This document shows positions 45,521 to 53,480 of a DNA stretch of 64,000 bases, in pieces. This DNA is from Microbacteriaceae bacterium (lineage in GTDB: Bacteria; Actinomycetota; Actinomycetes; Actinomycetales; Microbacteriaceae). Location: the NCBI GenBank assembly GCA_019638805.1, contig JAHBTA010000006.1, positions 53,349 to 117,348 on the forward strand, in the 5' to 3' direction. Made by a program: the position numbers and the translations under genes. Position 1 is the first letter of the stretch. Every line of letters begins with the position of its first letter. The notes under the pieces were generated by a model. The model made no database searches, was not told the origin of the DNA, and worked only from the letters and a program-made list of their open reading frames with translations.

Positions 45521-46968
45521 TGAGCACCGACACCGACACCCCAACTACCGGACTTCGGAACATCCCGGTCCTCCGCCACCTCGCCCCGCCCCGCCCGGTC
45601 GAACCGCAAACGGACGCGGAGCCGAACGAGCTGCTGCCGTGGGACGCGCCAGGGTCGCCACTGCGCCGCAACGTGCGCGCCGGACGTTCCGGGTTCTACG
45701 CCCCGAACGGCATCGGCGCCCCGTCGACGACGAAGCAAGCCGAGATCCTCAACACCGCTCTAATCGGCGCACCCACCGGCACCGCGGGTGTCGTGAACGG
45801 GCGCGACGTCCTCTCGCGGACCGCAATCTCGCACGACCCGGTCACCGCCTACAACGCCTCACCCCGTGAGGTGTCGTCGCCGAACACGATCGTGATGGGC
45901 ACCGTCGGCGCCGGGAAGTCCAGCTTCGTCAAGACCGTCTGCGTCCTCCGACCGCTGCTCATCGAGCGGCGCCGCGCGGTCATCTTCGACAAGAAGGACC
46001 AGAACGGCGAAGGCGAGTACTCCAACGTCGTCCGACGGTTCGGGTACGAACCGATTCGGTTCACCACGGATGGCACCGGCACCCGGCTCAACCTTCTCGA
46101 CCCGCTCATCGTGCAAGGCACTGGTGTCGCCGGGCAGGCGCGTCTGCTGAACATCGTGACCCGCCTCGCGCGCGGCGATCAGCCGCTCGACGAGTGGGAA
46201 GAAGAAGCTCTGCGCGCGGCCCTCCGCCGCACGCTCGATCAGGATGGGGGACGCGCGGCGGTTCTTGCGGACGTGCTCCCGCACCTGGGCGCGATCGCCG
46301 ACGACACCACCTACACCGAGCTCTCACCCGCGGCGAAGGATGAGCTTCACCGTGCCGGACTCTCGGTGAGGTGGACGCTCAACGGGTTGCTCGAGGAGTA
46401 CGCCGGCCTGCTCGACGGCGAGACCTCCGAGCAGGTGCAGCTCAACGGCAAGCTCACCTCGTTCGACATCTCCCAGCTCCCCGACGACGGACCCGCCGTC
46501 CCCGTCGTGATGGCCATCGGAAACATGTGGATGCTCGGACGGCTCCGCTCCGACCGCGGCCACGCCACCACCGTCGTCTACGAAGAGGGATGGCACATGA
46601 TCGGCGGCCCCTCCGCCAGCCTCATCAAGGCCAACCAGAAACTCTCCCGCGGCCTCGGAATCGCCAACGTCTTCGTCATGCACAAAGGGACTGACATCCC
46701 CAAGGACTCACCCGGCGTCGCGATCATCCAGGAAGCCCAGTCCATCTACGTGTTCCGGCAGGACCGCCCCGAGGACGCCGCCTGGTGCCAGCAAACCTTC
46801 GGGTTCGCACCCGAAGTCGCCGCCACCATCGAGAAGCTGCGCGACGGGCACTTCATCTTCAAGTACGGATCCCATCCCGAGACCCACGTGCAGCACATTC
46901 GCTCGGCATGGGAGACCGAGATCACCAATACCGACGAAGCCCTCGCCGCGGCCGCTGCCCGCCAGTGA
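45520..46968 (+). CDS. VirB4-type conjugative ATPase
   Basis: 482 aa from the ATG at 45520. Walker A IVMGTVGAGKSSFVKT near residue 125, a Walker B-like TTVVYEEGWHMIGGPSAS near 348, and VFVMHKGTDIP followed by AIIQEAQSIYVFRQD near 388-410 match the VirB4/TraC motor domain. It energises assembly and substrate passage of the transfer channel. It lacks the N-terminal VirB4 domain, which the overlapping SCO6880 gene appears to supply. Confidence 0.87.
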   Translation: MSTDTDTPTTGLRNIPVLRHLAPPRPVEPQTDAEPNELLPWDAPGSPLRRNVRAGRSGFYAPNGIGAPSTTKQAEILNTALIGAPTGTAGVVNGRDVLSRTAISHDPVTAYNASPREVSSPNTIVMGTVGAGKSSFVKTVCVLRPLLIERRRAVIFDKKDQNGEGEYSNVVRRFGYEPIRFTTDGTGTRLNLLDPLIVQGTGVAGQARLLNIVTRLARGDQPLDEWEEEALRAALRRTLDQDGGRAAVLADVLPHLGAIADDTTYTELSPAAKDELHRAGLSVRWTLNGLLEEYAGLLDGETSEQVQLNGKLTSFDISQLPDDGPAVPVVMAIGNMWMLGRLRSDRGHATTVVYEEGWHMIGGPSASLIKANQKLSRGLGIANVFVMHKGTDIPKDSPGVAIIQEAQSIYVFRQDRPEDAAWCQQTFGFAPEVAATIEKLRDGHFIFKYGSHPETHVQHIRSAWETEITNTDEALAAAAARQ

Positions 46969-46971
46969 CCC

Positions 46972-48000
46972 ATGAAGCCGTTCGTCGCCGCCGTCTCAGC
47001 ACTCGCCGTCGCGCTCGTGCTGATCCTCGGCGGCGCCTTCGGTATCGCCGCGTTCGGCAGCACCTGCGGCACCGGCATCATCGACTCGCAACGAGCAAGC
47101 AAGCTCGAACCGGTCAACGGGTACTCCGGCGACCAACTCGCCTACGCCGCCGCGATCCTCAACGCCGTCACGGCAACCGGCGTCGACCCGCGAGCCGGCG
47201 CGATCGCAATCACCGCGGCGATCGCTCGCTCAGGGCTGCGGAACCTCGACACCGGCGACGACCTCGGGCTGTTCGAGTTGACCGAGCCGTTCGGAACCGC
47301 GAACGAACGGCTCGACCCGACCACCGCGACGAGGAAGTTCCTCGCCACTCTCACCTCTAACCCGAACTGGCTCAGCGCCGCACCAGCCGACGCGGCCGCG
47401 GCCGCCATCCCCGGCACCCAGCCGTCCGACTACTCGGCGCACTACGCAGCCGGCGCTGCCATCACCCAGGCGCTCCGCGCCACCGAAGCCAGCTGCGCCG
47501 TCGGCAACGACCCCGTCGCCCTCGCCCAAGAACTCGTCGACGCTGCAAACAACGGGCAACTGCGAGGGCTCGTCCCGGATCACATCAAGGAGATCCGCTG
47601 GATCGCCCAGGGCCGCGACGTTGCCGGATGCGGGATCGACGTTCGGGTGCTCCAGGTCATCGTCATCGCCGTCCGCAACTTCGACGAAGTCACCGTCGGA
47701 GACATCAACCGCCACTGCACCGGCCAGATCGCCGGCGCCGGAATCTTCTCCGCCCACTGGCTCGGCGGCGGCGGCCACGCCGTCGACTTTGCCGCCCTCA
47801 ACAACCGTGCCATCAACGGAGCCGACGCCGACTCCCTCAAGCTGATCAGCCTCCTCGACCCGGTCGTCCCGGAGGGATCACGGATCGGACAGGCCGGATG
47901 CCGCGCTTCACGCGGCATCCACCTCGACACTCAGAACTTCACCCAGTTCAACGACACCTGCAACCACCTCCACGTCGACGTCTACTTCGCCCACGGCTAG
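46972..48000 (+). CDS. Secreted cell-wall hydrolase-like transfer protein
   Basis: 342 aa. An N-terminal membrane segment (VSALAVALVLILGGAFGIAA) exports it. Residues 45-165 look like a degenerate transglycosylase-type helical domain without a clear catalytic Glu. The C-terminal domain carries GGGGHAVDFAAL near residue 262 and CNHLHVDVYF near 330, zinc-ligand patterns resembling D,D-carboxypeptidase or M15-like enzymes. It probably opens peptidoglycan for the transfer channel (VirB1-like role). Exact enzyme class uncertain. Confidence 0.72.
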   Translation: MKPFVAAVSALAVALVLILGGAFGIAAFGSTCGTGIIDSQRASKLEPVNGYSGDQLAYAAAILNAVTATGVDPRAGAIAITAAIARSGLRNLDTGDDLGLFELTEPFGTANERLDPTTATRKFLATLTSNPNWLSAAPADAAAAAIPGTQPSDYSAHYAAGAAITQALRATEASCAVGNDPVALAQELVDAANNGQLRGLVPDHIKEIRWIAQGRDVAGCGIDVRVLQVIVIAVRNFDEVTVGDINRHCTGQIAGAGIFSAHWLGGGGHAVDFAALNNRAINGADADSLKLISLLDPVVPEGSRIGQAGCRASRGIHLDTQNFTQFNDTCNHLHVDVYFAHG

Positions 48001-48081
48001 CTCGATGTCCCCCTTTCGGCCGTCTTGACGATTTCTCGACGGGGGAGGACGATCGATGATCATCTCGACGCGGAGGTCGGC

Positions 48082-48468
48082 ATGAAGGTTCGCAAAGCAG
48101 TTGCGAGGGCGTCAGTTGCGGTCGTCGCAGCCATCGGCTTGACACTCGGTCTCAGTCCCACCGCAGCGTGGGCGGTCTACTACCAGTACGCCTTGAACGC
48201 CTACACCGCGGAGGCGACTCCTCGTGTATCAGTGGTCGGAACCATCAACGGTGGACGAGCAAATCTCGCGACGTCCGGCTCGTTCCGCGTCTACATCCAG
48301 ACGGTCTCGGGCGGCACCTTGCTCGCCTCGAATTACACCAACACCGGTTTCACGGACGTGTACCTAGTGCACTCGTCGTACAGCGGTGTCAACTCCCGTT
48401 GCTACTGGGACTGGCTTCCGGGAAGCTACGGGATCTCGCTTCCTTTGAACTGCTGGAGGTCGGTATGA
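48082..48468 (+). CDS. Small secreted protein of unknown function 1
   Basis: 128 aa from the ATG at 48082. The signal peptide (KVRKAVARASVAVVAAIGLTL, cleavage near AWA-VYY) is clear. The mature part is Tyr/Ser/Thr/Gly-rich with only two cysteines (NSRCYWDW and LNCWR), probably a disulfide-closed beta fold. No family recognised. It lies at the end of the transfer operon and overlaps the next secreted protein by 4 bp. A surface or exclusion role is possible but unproven. Confidence 0.7.
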   Translation: MKVRKAVARASVAVVAAIGLTLGLSPTAAWAVYYQYALNAYTAEATPRVSVVGTINGGRANLATSGSFRVYIQTVSGGTLLASNYTNTGFTDVYLVHSSYSGVNSRCYWDWLPGSYGISLPLNCWRSV

Positions 48469-49004
48469 AAAAGCGATGGTTCGTTCTGCCGGCTGCCGGA
48501 ATCGCCTTGGCAACGGCCGGAGTCCTCGCCCTCGTGGCCCCGGCCTCGGCAGTTCTTCCGGGTGAGGCGGTGGGCCTACTCGATCAACAAGTCCGCTCTA
48601 GCGACCCGGCACTCGCGTACGTCGAGCAGTTCAACCTCGACGCCGACACGGTCCGATTCGCCGGCGAAACGGATGACTCCCGGTTCTGGGTGGGACTGGG
48701 CACCGATGGCAAGGTGTGCCTGATAGCTGTCGTTGGAAAGCCGGAGACAGGCGGTGCCGCGTGCGCTCCGGCTGACGTTGTCGAGCGCTCTGGAGCCATG
48801 ATGGGGCTCACCCCGGTGAAAGAATCCGGCGTAGCCGAGGTGATCGTCTACCTCGTCCCCGACTCAGTCAATGTCGATGACGTGCCTGGACCCTGGGAAC
48901 GAGTCGGAACCAACGTGCTCGTGGCCGATGCCGCTGACGCTCGTGCTTCCGATGTCGTTTCGTTGGCGCGTGCCGATGGAACGAGCCTCGATCTAGTGCC
49001 GTAG
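48465..49004 (+). CDS. Small secreted protein of unknown function 2
   Basis: 179 aa. Signal peptide KKRWFVLPAAGIALATAGVL with cleavage near ASA-VLP. The mature domain contains FAGETDDSRFWVGLGTDGKVCLIAV and two cysteines (VCL and ACAP) that may pair. No known family is recognised. It is translationally coupled to the secreted protein before it, so the two probably act together. Confidence 0.7.
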   Translation: MKKRWFVLPAAGIALATAGVLALVAPASAVLPGEAVGLLDQQVRSSDPALAYVEQFNLDADTVRFAGETDDSRFWVGLGTDGKVCLIAVVGKPETGGAACAPADVVERSGAMMGLTPVKESGVAEVIVYLVPDSVNVDDVPGPWERVGTNVLVADAADARASDVVSLARADGTSLDLVP

Positions 49005-49094
49005 CCGACAACGACTCAAGCAATACGATGGCGGCATGTACTCGAGCTGCCTACCCTGCCCTCCGGGCGGGCGTAGTCACGGAATCGAGTCATC

Positions 49095-49298
49095 ATGCAG
49101 AACCACCCCTGGCCGCTGAAGAACCGCATCCCCGCTGCGTTCCAGTTCTTCACCAAGGCCGAGTTGATCGAGTTCCTCGACGAGGTGCCCGACGACACCC
49201 CGATCTGGATCGACAACTACTGGCAGATCCGCCACCAGATCACTCAGCGTCCCGTCGAGCTGCTCTACGTCGACCCCGACGGATTCCACATCGGCTAG
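49095..49298 (+). CDS. Hypothetical small protein
   Basis: 67 aa. Acidic-aromatic sequence (FFTKAELIEFLDEVPDDTPIWID, then ELLYVDPDGFHIG) without membrane segments. It resembles short phage and plasmid DUF proteins with an EFL(D/E)xVPDDTPV pattern, but no family is certain. It is bounded by a good terminator hairpin at 49307-49343, which supports it being a real transcription unit. Confidence 0.6.
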   Translation: MQNHPWPLKNRIPAAFQFFTKAELIEFLDEVPDDTPIWIDNYWQIRHQITQRPVELLYVDPDGFHIG

Positions 49299-49306
49299 CA
49301 GACCGA

Positions 49307-49343
49307 GGGTGGCCGTCTCGGGATCAGGGACGAGCGGCCACCC
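49307..49343 (+). terminator. Terminator hairpin after the 67-aa protein
   Basis: GGGTGGCCG (49307-49315) pairs perfectly with CGGCCACCC (49335-49343). Between here and leader copy B (49344-49457) I see no gene. Confidence 0.6.
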
Positions 49344-49457
49344 CCGGCATTCGCTGGCGGTAACCAACCGCCCGCGGGTGAGGCTACGCCTGACGGACTC
49401 GGTCCAACAGTGGACCGAGTTGGCTACTTCCGAGCGCACGCGCTCGTGCACCTGGGC

Positions 49458-49607
49458 AGGTGCCTTCCGGCCGTCGACCGTATCTCGCTGCGCTCCTGCG
49501 GTCAGGGCTTTCGCGGCATATCCTCCGTCGCTGCGCTTGTCCGGTATTCCACGTCCCTGACCTTCGTCTCTCCACTCGGTGTCGATCTCACTTGCCGGAA
49601 GGCACCT
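49458..49607 (+). promoter_or_regulatory. Structured leader repeat, copy B (before ssb)
   Basis: 150 nt. The outer arms AGGTGCCTTCCGGC (49458-49471) and GCCGGAAGGCACCT (49594-49607) pair perfectly. The inner stem GGTCAGGG (49500-49507) and CCCTGACC (49555-49562) is also perfect. Between the inner arms lies the core shared with copies A and D, whose GGCATATC can pair with GGTATTCC. It ends 24 nt before the ssb start. Confidence 0.85.
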
Positions 49608-49631
49608 AGTTGAAATGAGAGAGAGAAGAAC

Positions 49632-50039
49632 ATGAACGACACCATCACCCTGACCGGACTCGTTGCCACGACCCCGAAGCACATCGTCACCTCGGAGCAG
49701 GTGACCGTGACGTCGTTCCGGTTGGCTGCGACGCAGCGCCGGTTCGACACCGAGGCCCAGAAGTGGGTGGACGGGGACACGAACTGGTACACGGTCACCG
49801 CGTTCCGCGACCTCGCCGTGAACGTCATCGGATCGATTGTGAAGGGTCAGCGCATCCTGGTCACCGGGCGCCTGCGGGTTCGTGACTGGGCAACCGACGA
49901 CAAGTCCGGCACCAACGTGGAGGTCGAGGCCGAGACGATGGGTCACGACCTGCGGTGGGGCGACGCCCAGTTCACCCGTCACAACCACACTGCGACGGAC
50001 ACTCCGGCGGAACCCGCCGAGGTCGCCGCGCAGGTGTAG
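49632..50039 (+). CDS. ssb: Single-stranded DNA-binding protein of the element
   Basis: 135 aa with an OB fold: ITLTGLVATTPKHIVTSEQVT at the start, TNWYTVTAFRDLAVNVIGSI near residue 56, then KGQRILVTGRLRVRDW. The C-terminus is short and lacks the acidic DDDIPF-type tip that recruits host repair proteins, which is common in element-borne SSBs. It probably coats incoming transfer DNA. It is preceded by leader copy B and followed by a terminator. Confidence 0.92.
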   Translation: MNDTITLTGLVATTPKHIVTSEQVTVTSFRLAATQRRFDTEAQKWVDGDTNWYTVTAFRDLAVNVIGSIVKGQRILVTGRLRVRDWATDDKSGTNVEVEAETMGHDLRWGDAQFTRHNHTATDTPAEPAEVAAQV

Positions 50040-50046
50040 CCGACCG

Positions 50047-50077
50047 AGCGGGGTCGCCAAGTTCGGGCGGCCCCGCT
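50047..50077 (+). terminator. Terminator after ssb
   Basis: AGCGGGGTCGCC (50047-50058) pairs with GGCGGCCCCGCT (50066-50077), one G-T pair, followed by TCTTCTCT. A clear intrinsic terminator. Confidence 0.8.
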
Positions 50078-50086
50078 TCTTCTCTG

Positions 50087-50374
50087 TCAGCGGCGGTCGA
50101 CCGCGTTCGCCCACACCCACGCCGAGAGCTGCGACCCATCACGCATGGTGAACTCGACCCGCACCGCACGGTCGGTCCAGGCCACCGCCCGCGCATCGAG
50201 GTGGACGGTGGCCTCTCGGAACGTGACCCAGGCGACGACGTCGATGGGTTCCCGTGCCTCTTTGATGTCGTCACCGACCTGCTTGTCGGTGAGCGAGATC
50301 GGCTTCGCCCGGACAAGTGATTCGGCCAGGGCCGCGTCAGTCAGGTCCGAGCCGTAGCGGCGGTTCTGACCCAA
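50087..50374 (-). CDS. Hypothetical protein, second gene of the LexA-box operon
   Basis: 95 aa. A compact, probably alpha/beta protein (SLTDKQVGDDIKEAREPIDVVAWVTF; VRVEFTMRDGSQLSAWVWANAV). No family recognised. Its ATG lies 1 bp after the stop of the upstream gene, so the two form one unit controlled from 50648-50663. Confidence 0.6.
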   Translation of the reverse strand: MGQNRRYGSDLTDAALAESLVRAKPISLTDKQVGDDIKEAREPIDVVAWVTFREATVHLDARAVAWTDRAVRVEFTMRDGSQLSAWVWANAVDRR

Positions 50375-50375
50375 C

Positions 50376-50636
50376 TCAGTCGTAGACGGCGACGAGCTCG
50401 GCGCCGCCGGTGCGCAGGTGCACGTCGACGACGACGGAGGCTCCGTCCTCGCCGGTGATCTGCATCCGGTAACCGATGAGCTTCTCGATCGGGTGCGTCA
50501 ACGCCGGGACGTCGACGCTCTGTCGTATCGGGGTGGGACGGTCGGAGACGCGGTAGCGGCGTCCCTCCCAGATCAGACGGACTGGGACGCCGGCCGCGTT
50601 CCAGAGCGTCACCGGGTCTGCGCGGCGCGCAATCAT
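50376..50636 (-). CDS. Hypothetical protein (resembles DUF6504), SOS-type promoter
   Basis: 86 aa from the ATG at 50636, chosen because AAGGAG stands just upstream; a longer frame would read through the LexA box. The segment VRLIWEGRRYRVSDRPTPIR resembles DUF6504 proteins that accompany Y-family polymerase genes in Actinobacteria; the match is by eye and partial. No polymerase is present here. Upstream lies a perfect SOS box, so expression should rise when ssDNA triggers the SOS response. Confidence 0.6.
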   Translation of the reverse strand: MIARRADPVTLWNAAGVPVRLIWEGRRYRVSDRPTPIRQSVDVPALTHPIEKLIGYRMQITGEDGASVVVDVHLRTGGAELVAVYD

Positions 50637-50647
50637 CGGCAACTCCT

Positions 50648-50663
50648 TCGAACGTATGTTCGA
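50648..50663 (-). promoter_or_regulatory. LexA (SOS) box
   Basis: TCGAACGTATGTTCGA is an exact match to the actinobacterial LexA consensus TCGAAC-N4-GTTCGA. It abuts the ribosome binding site of the minus-strand gene starting at 50636. Confidence 0.85.
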
Positions 50664-50736
50664 GAGAGTAGGCGCATGTCTGGCCACACGCCAAACCGAG
50701 CCGGCTGATGTCGCCGGCACTCAGCTTCTTGGGCTC

Positions 50737-50887
50737 TCGCCCTTCCGGCCGCCGACTGTAGCTCGCTTCGGCCGCTGCGTACGTCGCTGCGCTATTTGCA
50801 GACTCCGGCTCCGCCTGCGCTTAGCAACCGCTCCGCTCGGTACTCCGCACCCTCCGCTCGCACCAGATCTCTGTGCCGGAAGGGCGA
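50737..50887 (+). promoter_or_regulatory. Structured leader repeat, copy C (before the 210-aa protein)
   Basis: 151 nt. The outer arms TCGCCCTTCCGGC (50737-50749) and GCCGGAAGGGCGA (50875-50887) pair perfectly. The interior keeps GTCGCTGCGCT and CGGTACTCCGCAC-like segments but has lost the GCATATCC core of A, B and D, making it the most diverged copy. It ends 28 nt before the next ATG. Confidence 0.75.
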
Positions 50888-50915
50888 GGAAAACGAATCG
50901 AGAGGGGACCAGATC

Positions 50916-51548
50916 ATGGTCAGTCGCAAGAGCGGGTACGAGGACACGTGGGACGCGTTCATCAGGAAGATCGGGCAATTCAGCCCAAACCAGCGGCGGG
51001 CGCTGCAGGAAGAACTGACGATCGACTCCAAGCTGGCGCTGATTCACGGAGTCGCCCGCTATTGGGTCGACGCGCGGAACGCGGAAGACCTGGCCGAACG
51101 CAAGCGGCAAGCACAGAACCGACTGATTGCCGAGCAGCAGCGTCTTACCGAGGTTCGGCGTCTCACTCCAGACCCGAAGGCGTTTCAGTCGTACGTGGCG
51201 GAGGCGACCGCCGCACTGATGCCGCCGATCAAGGTCATGGTCATGTCTCGGGAGGAGCGGAAGCGGACCCGCGCGAGCGCGGTGACGTTCTGGCGAGCGA
51301 TCGGGCGGGGCCGGTGGCGCGGTCGCACTATTGAGCAGATCATCGAGCGCGCACGACAGAAGGGAACTGCGTGGGTGGCCGCTCACCCATACGGTCCGCC
51401 GGTCGAGGCCGAGCGCCTGGCCGCATTCGCAAACGATGTGCGCCGGTGGCGAGCCGGGGGTGTGACGCCGACGCTCGACGAGCGGGTGCGGCTCTACAAC
51501 CCGCGTGCGGCGAAGCAGGTCGCGCACATGCTGGCCAGCCTTCGCTGA
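50916..51548 (+). CDS. Hypothetical protein with leader copy C
   Basis: 210 aa from the ATG at 50916, preceded by GAGAGGGGACC. Very basic and helical (ERKRQAQNRLIAEQQRLTEVRRL; MSREERKRTRASAVTFW; GRGRWRGRTIEQIIERARQK), consistent with nucleic-acid binding, but no known domain is seen. Its leader repeat groups it with ssb, the ParB-like and the DprA-like genes. A strong hairpin follows at 51554-51580. Confidence 0.68.
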   Translation: MVSRKSGYEDTWDAFIRKIGQFSPNQRRALQEELTIDSKLALIHGVARYWVDARNAEDLAERKRQAQNRLIAEQQRLTEVRRLTPDPKAFQSYVAEATAALMPPIKVMVMSREERKRTRASAVTFWRAIGRGRWRGRTIEQIIERARQKGTAWVAAHPYGPPVEAERLAAFANDVRRWRAGGVTPTLDERVRLYNPRAAKQVAHMLASLR

Positions 51549-51553
51549 CGGCG

Positions 51554-51580
51554 GTGAGGGGGCGTGCGCCGCCCCCTCAC
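51554..51580 (+). terminator. Terminator after the 210-aa protein
   Basis: GTGAGGGGGCG (51554-51564) pairs perfectly with CGCCCCCTCAC (51570-51580); 11-bp stem, 5-nt loop. Confidence 0.75.
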
Positions 51581-51657
51581 ACTCCCCTCGCGGTGGATGA
51601 TCCACAACCTCCCCGGTAACCCAACACAGCGCGGCACGCGCGGGTGATCGTTCGGGC

Positions 51658-51924
51658 ATGTTCACTCTTCGCGCATGCACCCTCGACCTCGCCGGCATCC
51701 CGGCACCCGACGACTGCTTCGACGTCGGCGTGGATCTCTCTGCAGTCCGGTGGGTCACCCTCAACGTGGCCGCTGCTGGCTGGACCGACTGGCGCTGGTA
51801 TCACCCGTTCGCGAAGCTGCACCTGCTCACCGGGGAGGAGCTGGTGGTGCCGATGGAGCCCGACCAGGATCCTGGCCGGGCACTGAACTCGCTCGAGCTG
51901 CTTCGTGACGCGCTGACGCGCTGA
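51658..51924 (+). CDS. Hypothetical small protein
   Basis: 88 aa, acidic and aromatic (AAAGWTDWRWYHPFAKLHLLTGEELVVPMEPD). No domain recognised. It lies between two leader-repeat units and ends 5 bp before copy D. The reading frame is supported mainly by composition; expression is uncertain. Confidence 0.5.
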   Translation: MFTLRACTLDLAGIPAPDDCFDVGVDLSAVRWVTLNVAAAGWTDWRWYHPFAKLHLLTGEELVVPMEPDQDPGRALNSLELLRDALTR

Positions 51925-51929
51925 GCACC

Positions 51930-52086
51930 TCGGAGTCGGTTGCCCTTCCGGCCACGCCGATCGTAGTTCGCTCCGGCCGCTCCGTTCCCGGCTTTCGCGG
52001 CATATCCTCCCTCGCTGCGCTCAGTCCGGTATTCCACGACCGGGCACTGCGCGACCTCCGCTCTCAAACGATCTCTGTGCCCGGAA
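51930..52086 (+). promoter_or_regulatory. Structured leader repeat, copy D (before the ParB-like gene)
   Basis: 157 nt. The outer arms GGTTGCCCTTCCGG (51930-51943) and CCGGAAGGGCAACC (52073-52086) pair perfectly. The inner stem CCCGG/CCGGG encloses the core at 51983-52030 (CTTTCGCGGCATATCCTCC to GTCCGGTATTCCACG). It ends 39 nt before the ATG at 52126. Confidence 0.85.
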
Positions 52087-52125
52087 GGGCAACCAAACAG
52101 TTGGGTAAAGAGAGAGAAGAACGAA

Positions 52126-53475
52126 ATGACTGACACCCAAATGCTCGGCACCATCGAGCACATCGACCCGAACCAGATCGAGGTCGAAACCAACGTCCGC
52201 ACCGTGGTCAAGATCGACCCGGCGCTGGTCGCCAGCATCCGCGAGTTCGGCGTGCTGGAACCCGTCGTCTGCCGCCGCACCCAGGACGGCACCGTGTCCG
52301 TGCGGATGGGGCAGCGTCGAGTGCTCGCCGCCCGCGAGGCCGAGCGTCCCACCGTCCCGGCATACATCGTCGAGGGCGACGACACCACCGTCACCCGGCT
52401 GGTCGAGCAGTTCGCCGAAAACGAGCACCGCGCCGGACTCACCGAACCCGAGCGGGCAGCGGTGTTCCAGCAGTTGGCGTTCGAAGGCCTCAGCGTCCCT
52501 CAGATCGCCAAGCAGACCGGCGTTAAGAAGGCACAGGTCCAGGCGGGCATCACCGTCGCGGACAACGAGTTCGCGGGCAAGATCGTCGCCAAGCACGAAG
52601 TAACCCTCGACCAGGCCGCAGCGCTGATCGAATTCGAGGGCGACACCGACGCCGTCGACCGGCTGGTGCAGTACGCCGAGGACTCGCCCGAGCAGTTCGC
52701 CCACGAACTGCAGCGCCAGCGCGACAACCGTGCCCGCGCCGAGTTGGTGACCGCCGAGCAGAACCGTCTTGCCGAGGCCGGGTTCGCCATCCTGGCCGAG
52801 CGACCCTACTACGAGGACAAGGAGCACGTCGTGATCACCGACCTCACCACCAGCGATGGGGAGAAGGTCACCGTCGAGCACCTGGCGGAGGTCGAGTCCA
52901 AGTTCGCTCACGTCCGCTCCTACTTCGGCGGCGAGGTCGAGGTCGCGTACTACGTCACCGACCCCAAGCAGTACGGGTTCCGCAAGACGACGAACGGGGT
53001 CGCCGGTCCCATGACCGACGAGCAAAAGGCCGAACGCAAAACCCTGATCGCCAACAACAAGTCATGGGACTCCGCCGAAGTCGTCCGCCGCGAATGGCTC
53101 GCCACCTTCCTGGGACGCAAAACCCTCCCCAAGGACGCCGCCGCGTTCGTCGCGACCGGCCTCACCCAGCACCGCGTGGACATGTCCAGCGCCCTCGCGG
53201 GCGGGAACTCGCTCGCCGGAGTTCTGCTCGGGCTCGAGAAGCCCGAAGGCTGGGGACCCAGCCCCCTCGACGGGTACGCCGAGCAGACCGGCAAACACAC
53301 CCAGGTCACCCTCGCCGTAGTGCTCGCCGGGATGGAACTCGCACTCGGACGCCACACCTGGCGCAACCCCGACACCCGCGCCGCCCGTTACCTGACCCAA
53401 ATCGAGGCATGGGGCTACGGACTCTCCGACGTCGAGCAGATCGTGACCGACGCAAAGTCGAAAGCGACCGCGTAG
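52126..53475 (+). CDS. Large ParB/Spo0J-like protein
   Basis: 449 aa. Residues 10-110 resemble the ParB N-terminal nuclease/CTPase fold (VVKIDPALVASIREFGVLEPVVC; MGQRRVLAAREA; FAENEHRAGLTEPERAAVFQQL), then a KorB-like HTH (GLSVPQIAKQTGVKKAQVQAG). The usual GERR motif is replaced by MGQRR. The C-terminal 270 residues have no recognised domain. It is far from parA and preceded by leader copy D, so it is more likely an accessory or anti-defence-region protein than the ParA partner. Confidence 0.82.
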   Translation: MTDTQMLGTIEHIDPNQIEVETNVRTVVKIDPALVASIREFGVLEPVVCRRTQDGTVSVRMGQRRVLAAREAERPTVPAYIVEGDDTTVTRLVEQFAENEHRAGLTEPERAAVFQQLAFEGLSVPQIAKQTGVKKAQVQAGITVADNEFAGKIVAKHEVTLDQAAALIEFEGDTDAVDRLVQYAEDSPEQFAHELQRQRDNRARAELVTAEQNRLAEAGFAILAERPYYEDKEHVVITDLTTSDGEKVTVEHLAEVESKFAHVRSYFGGEVEVAYYVTDPKQYGFRKTTNGVAGPMTDEQKAERKTLIANNKSWDSAEVVRREWLATFLGRKTLPKDAAAFVATGLTQHRVDMSSALAGGNSLAGVLLGLEKPEGWGPSPLDGYAEQTGKHTQVTLAVVLAGMELALGRHTWRNPDTRAARYLTQIEAWGYGLSDVEQIVTDAKSKATA

Positions 53476-53480
53476 CCGAG

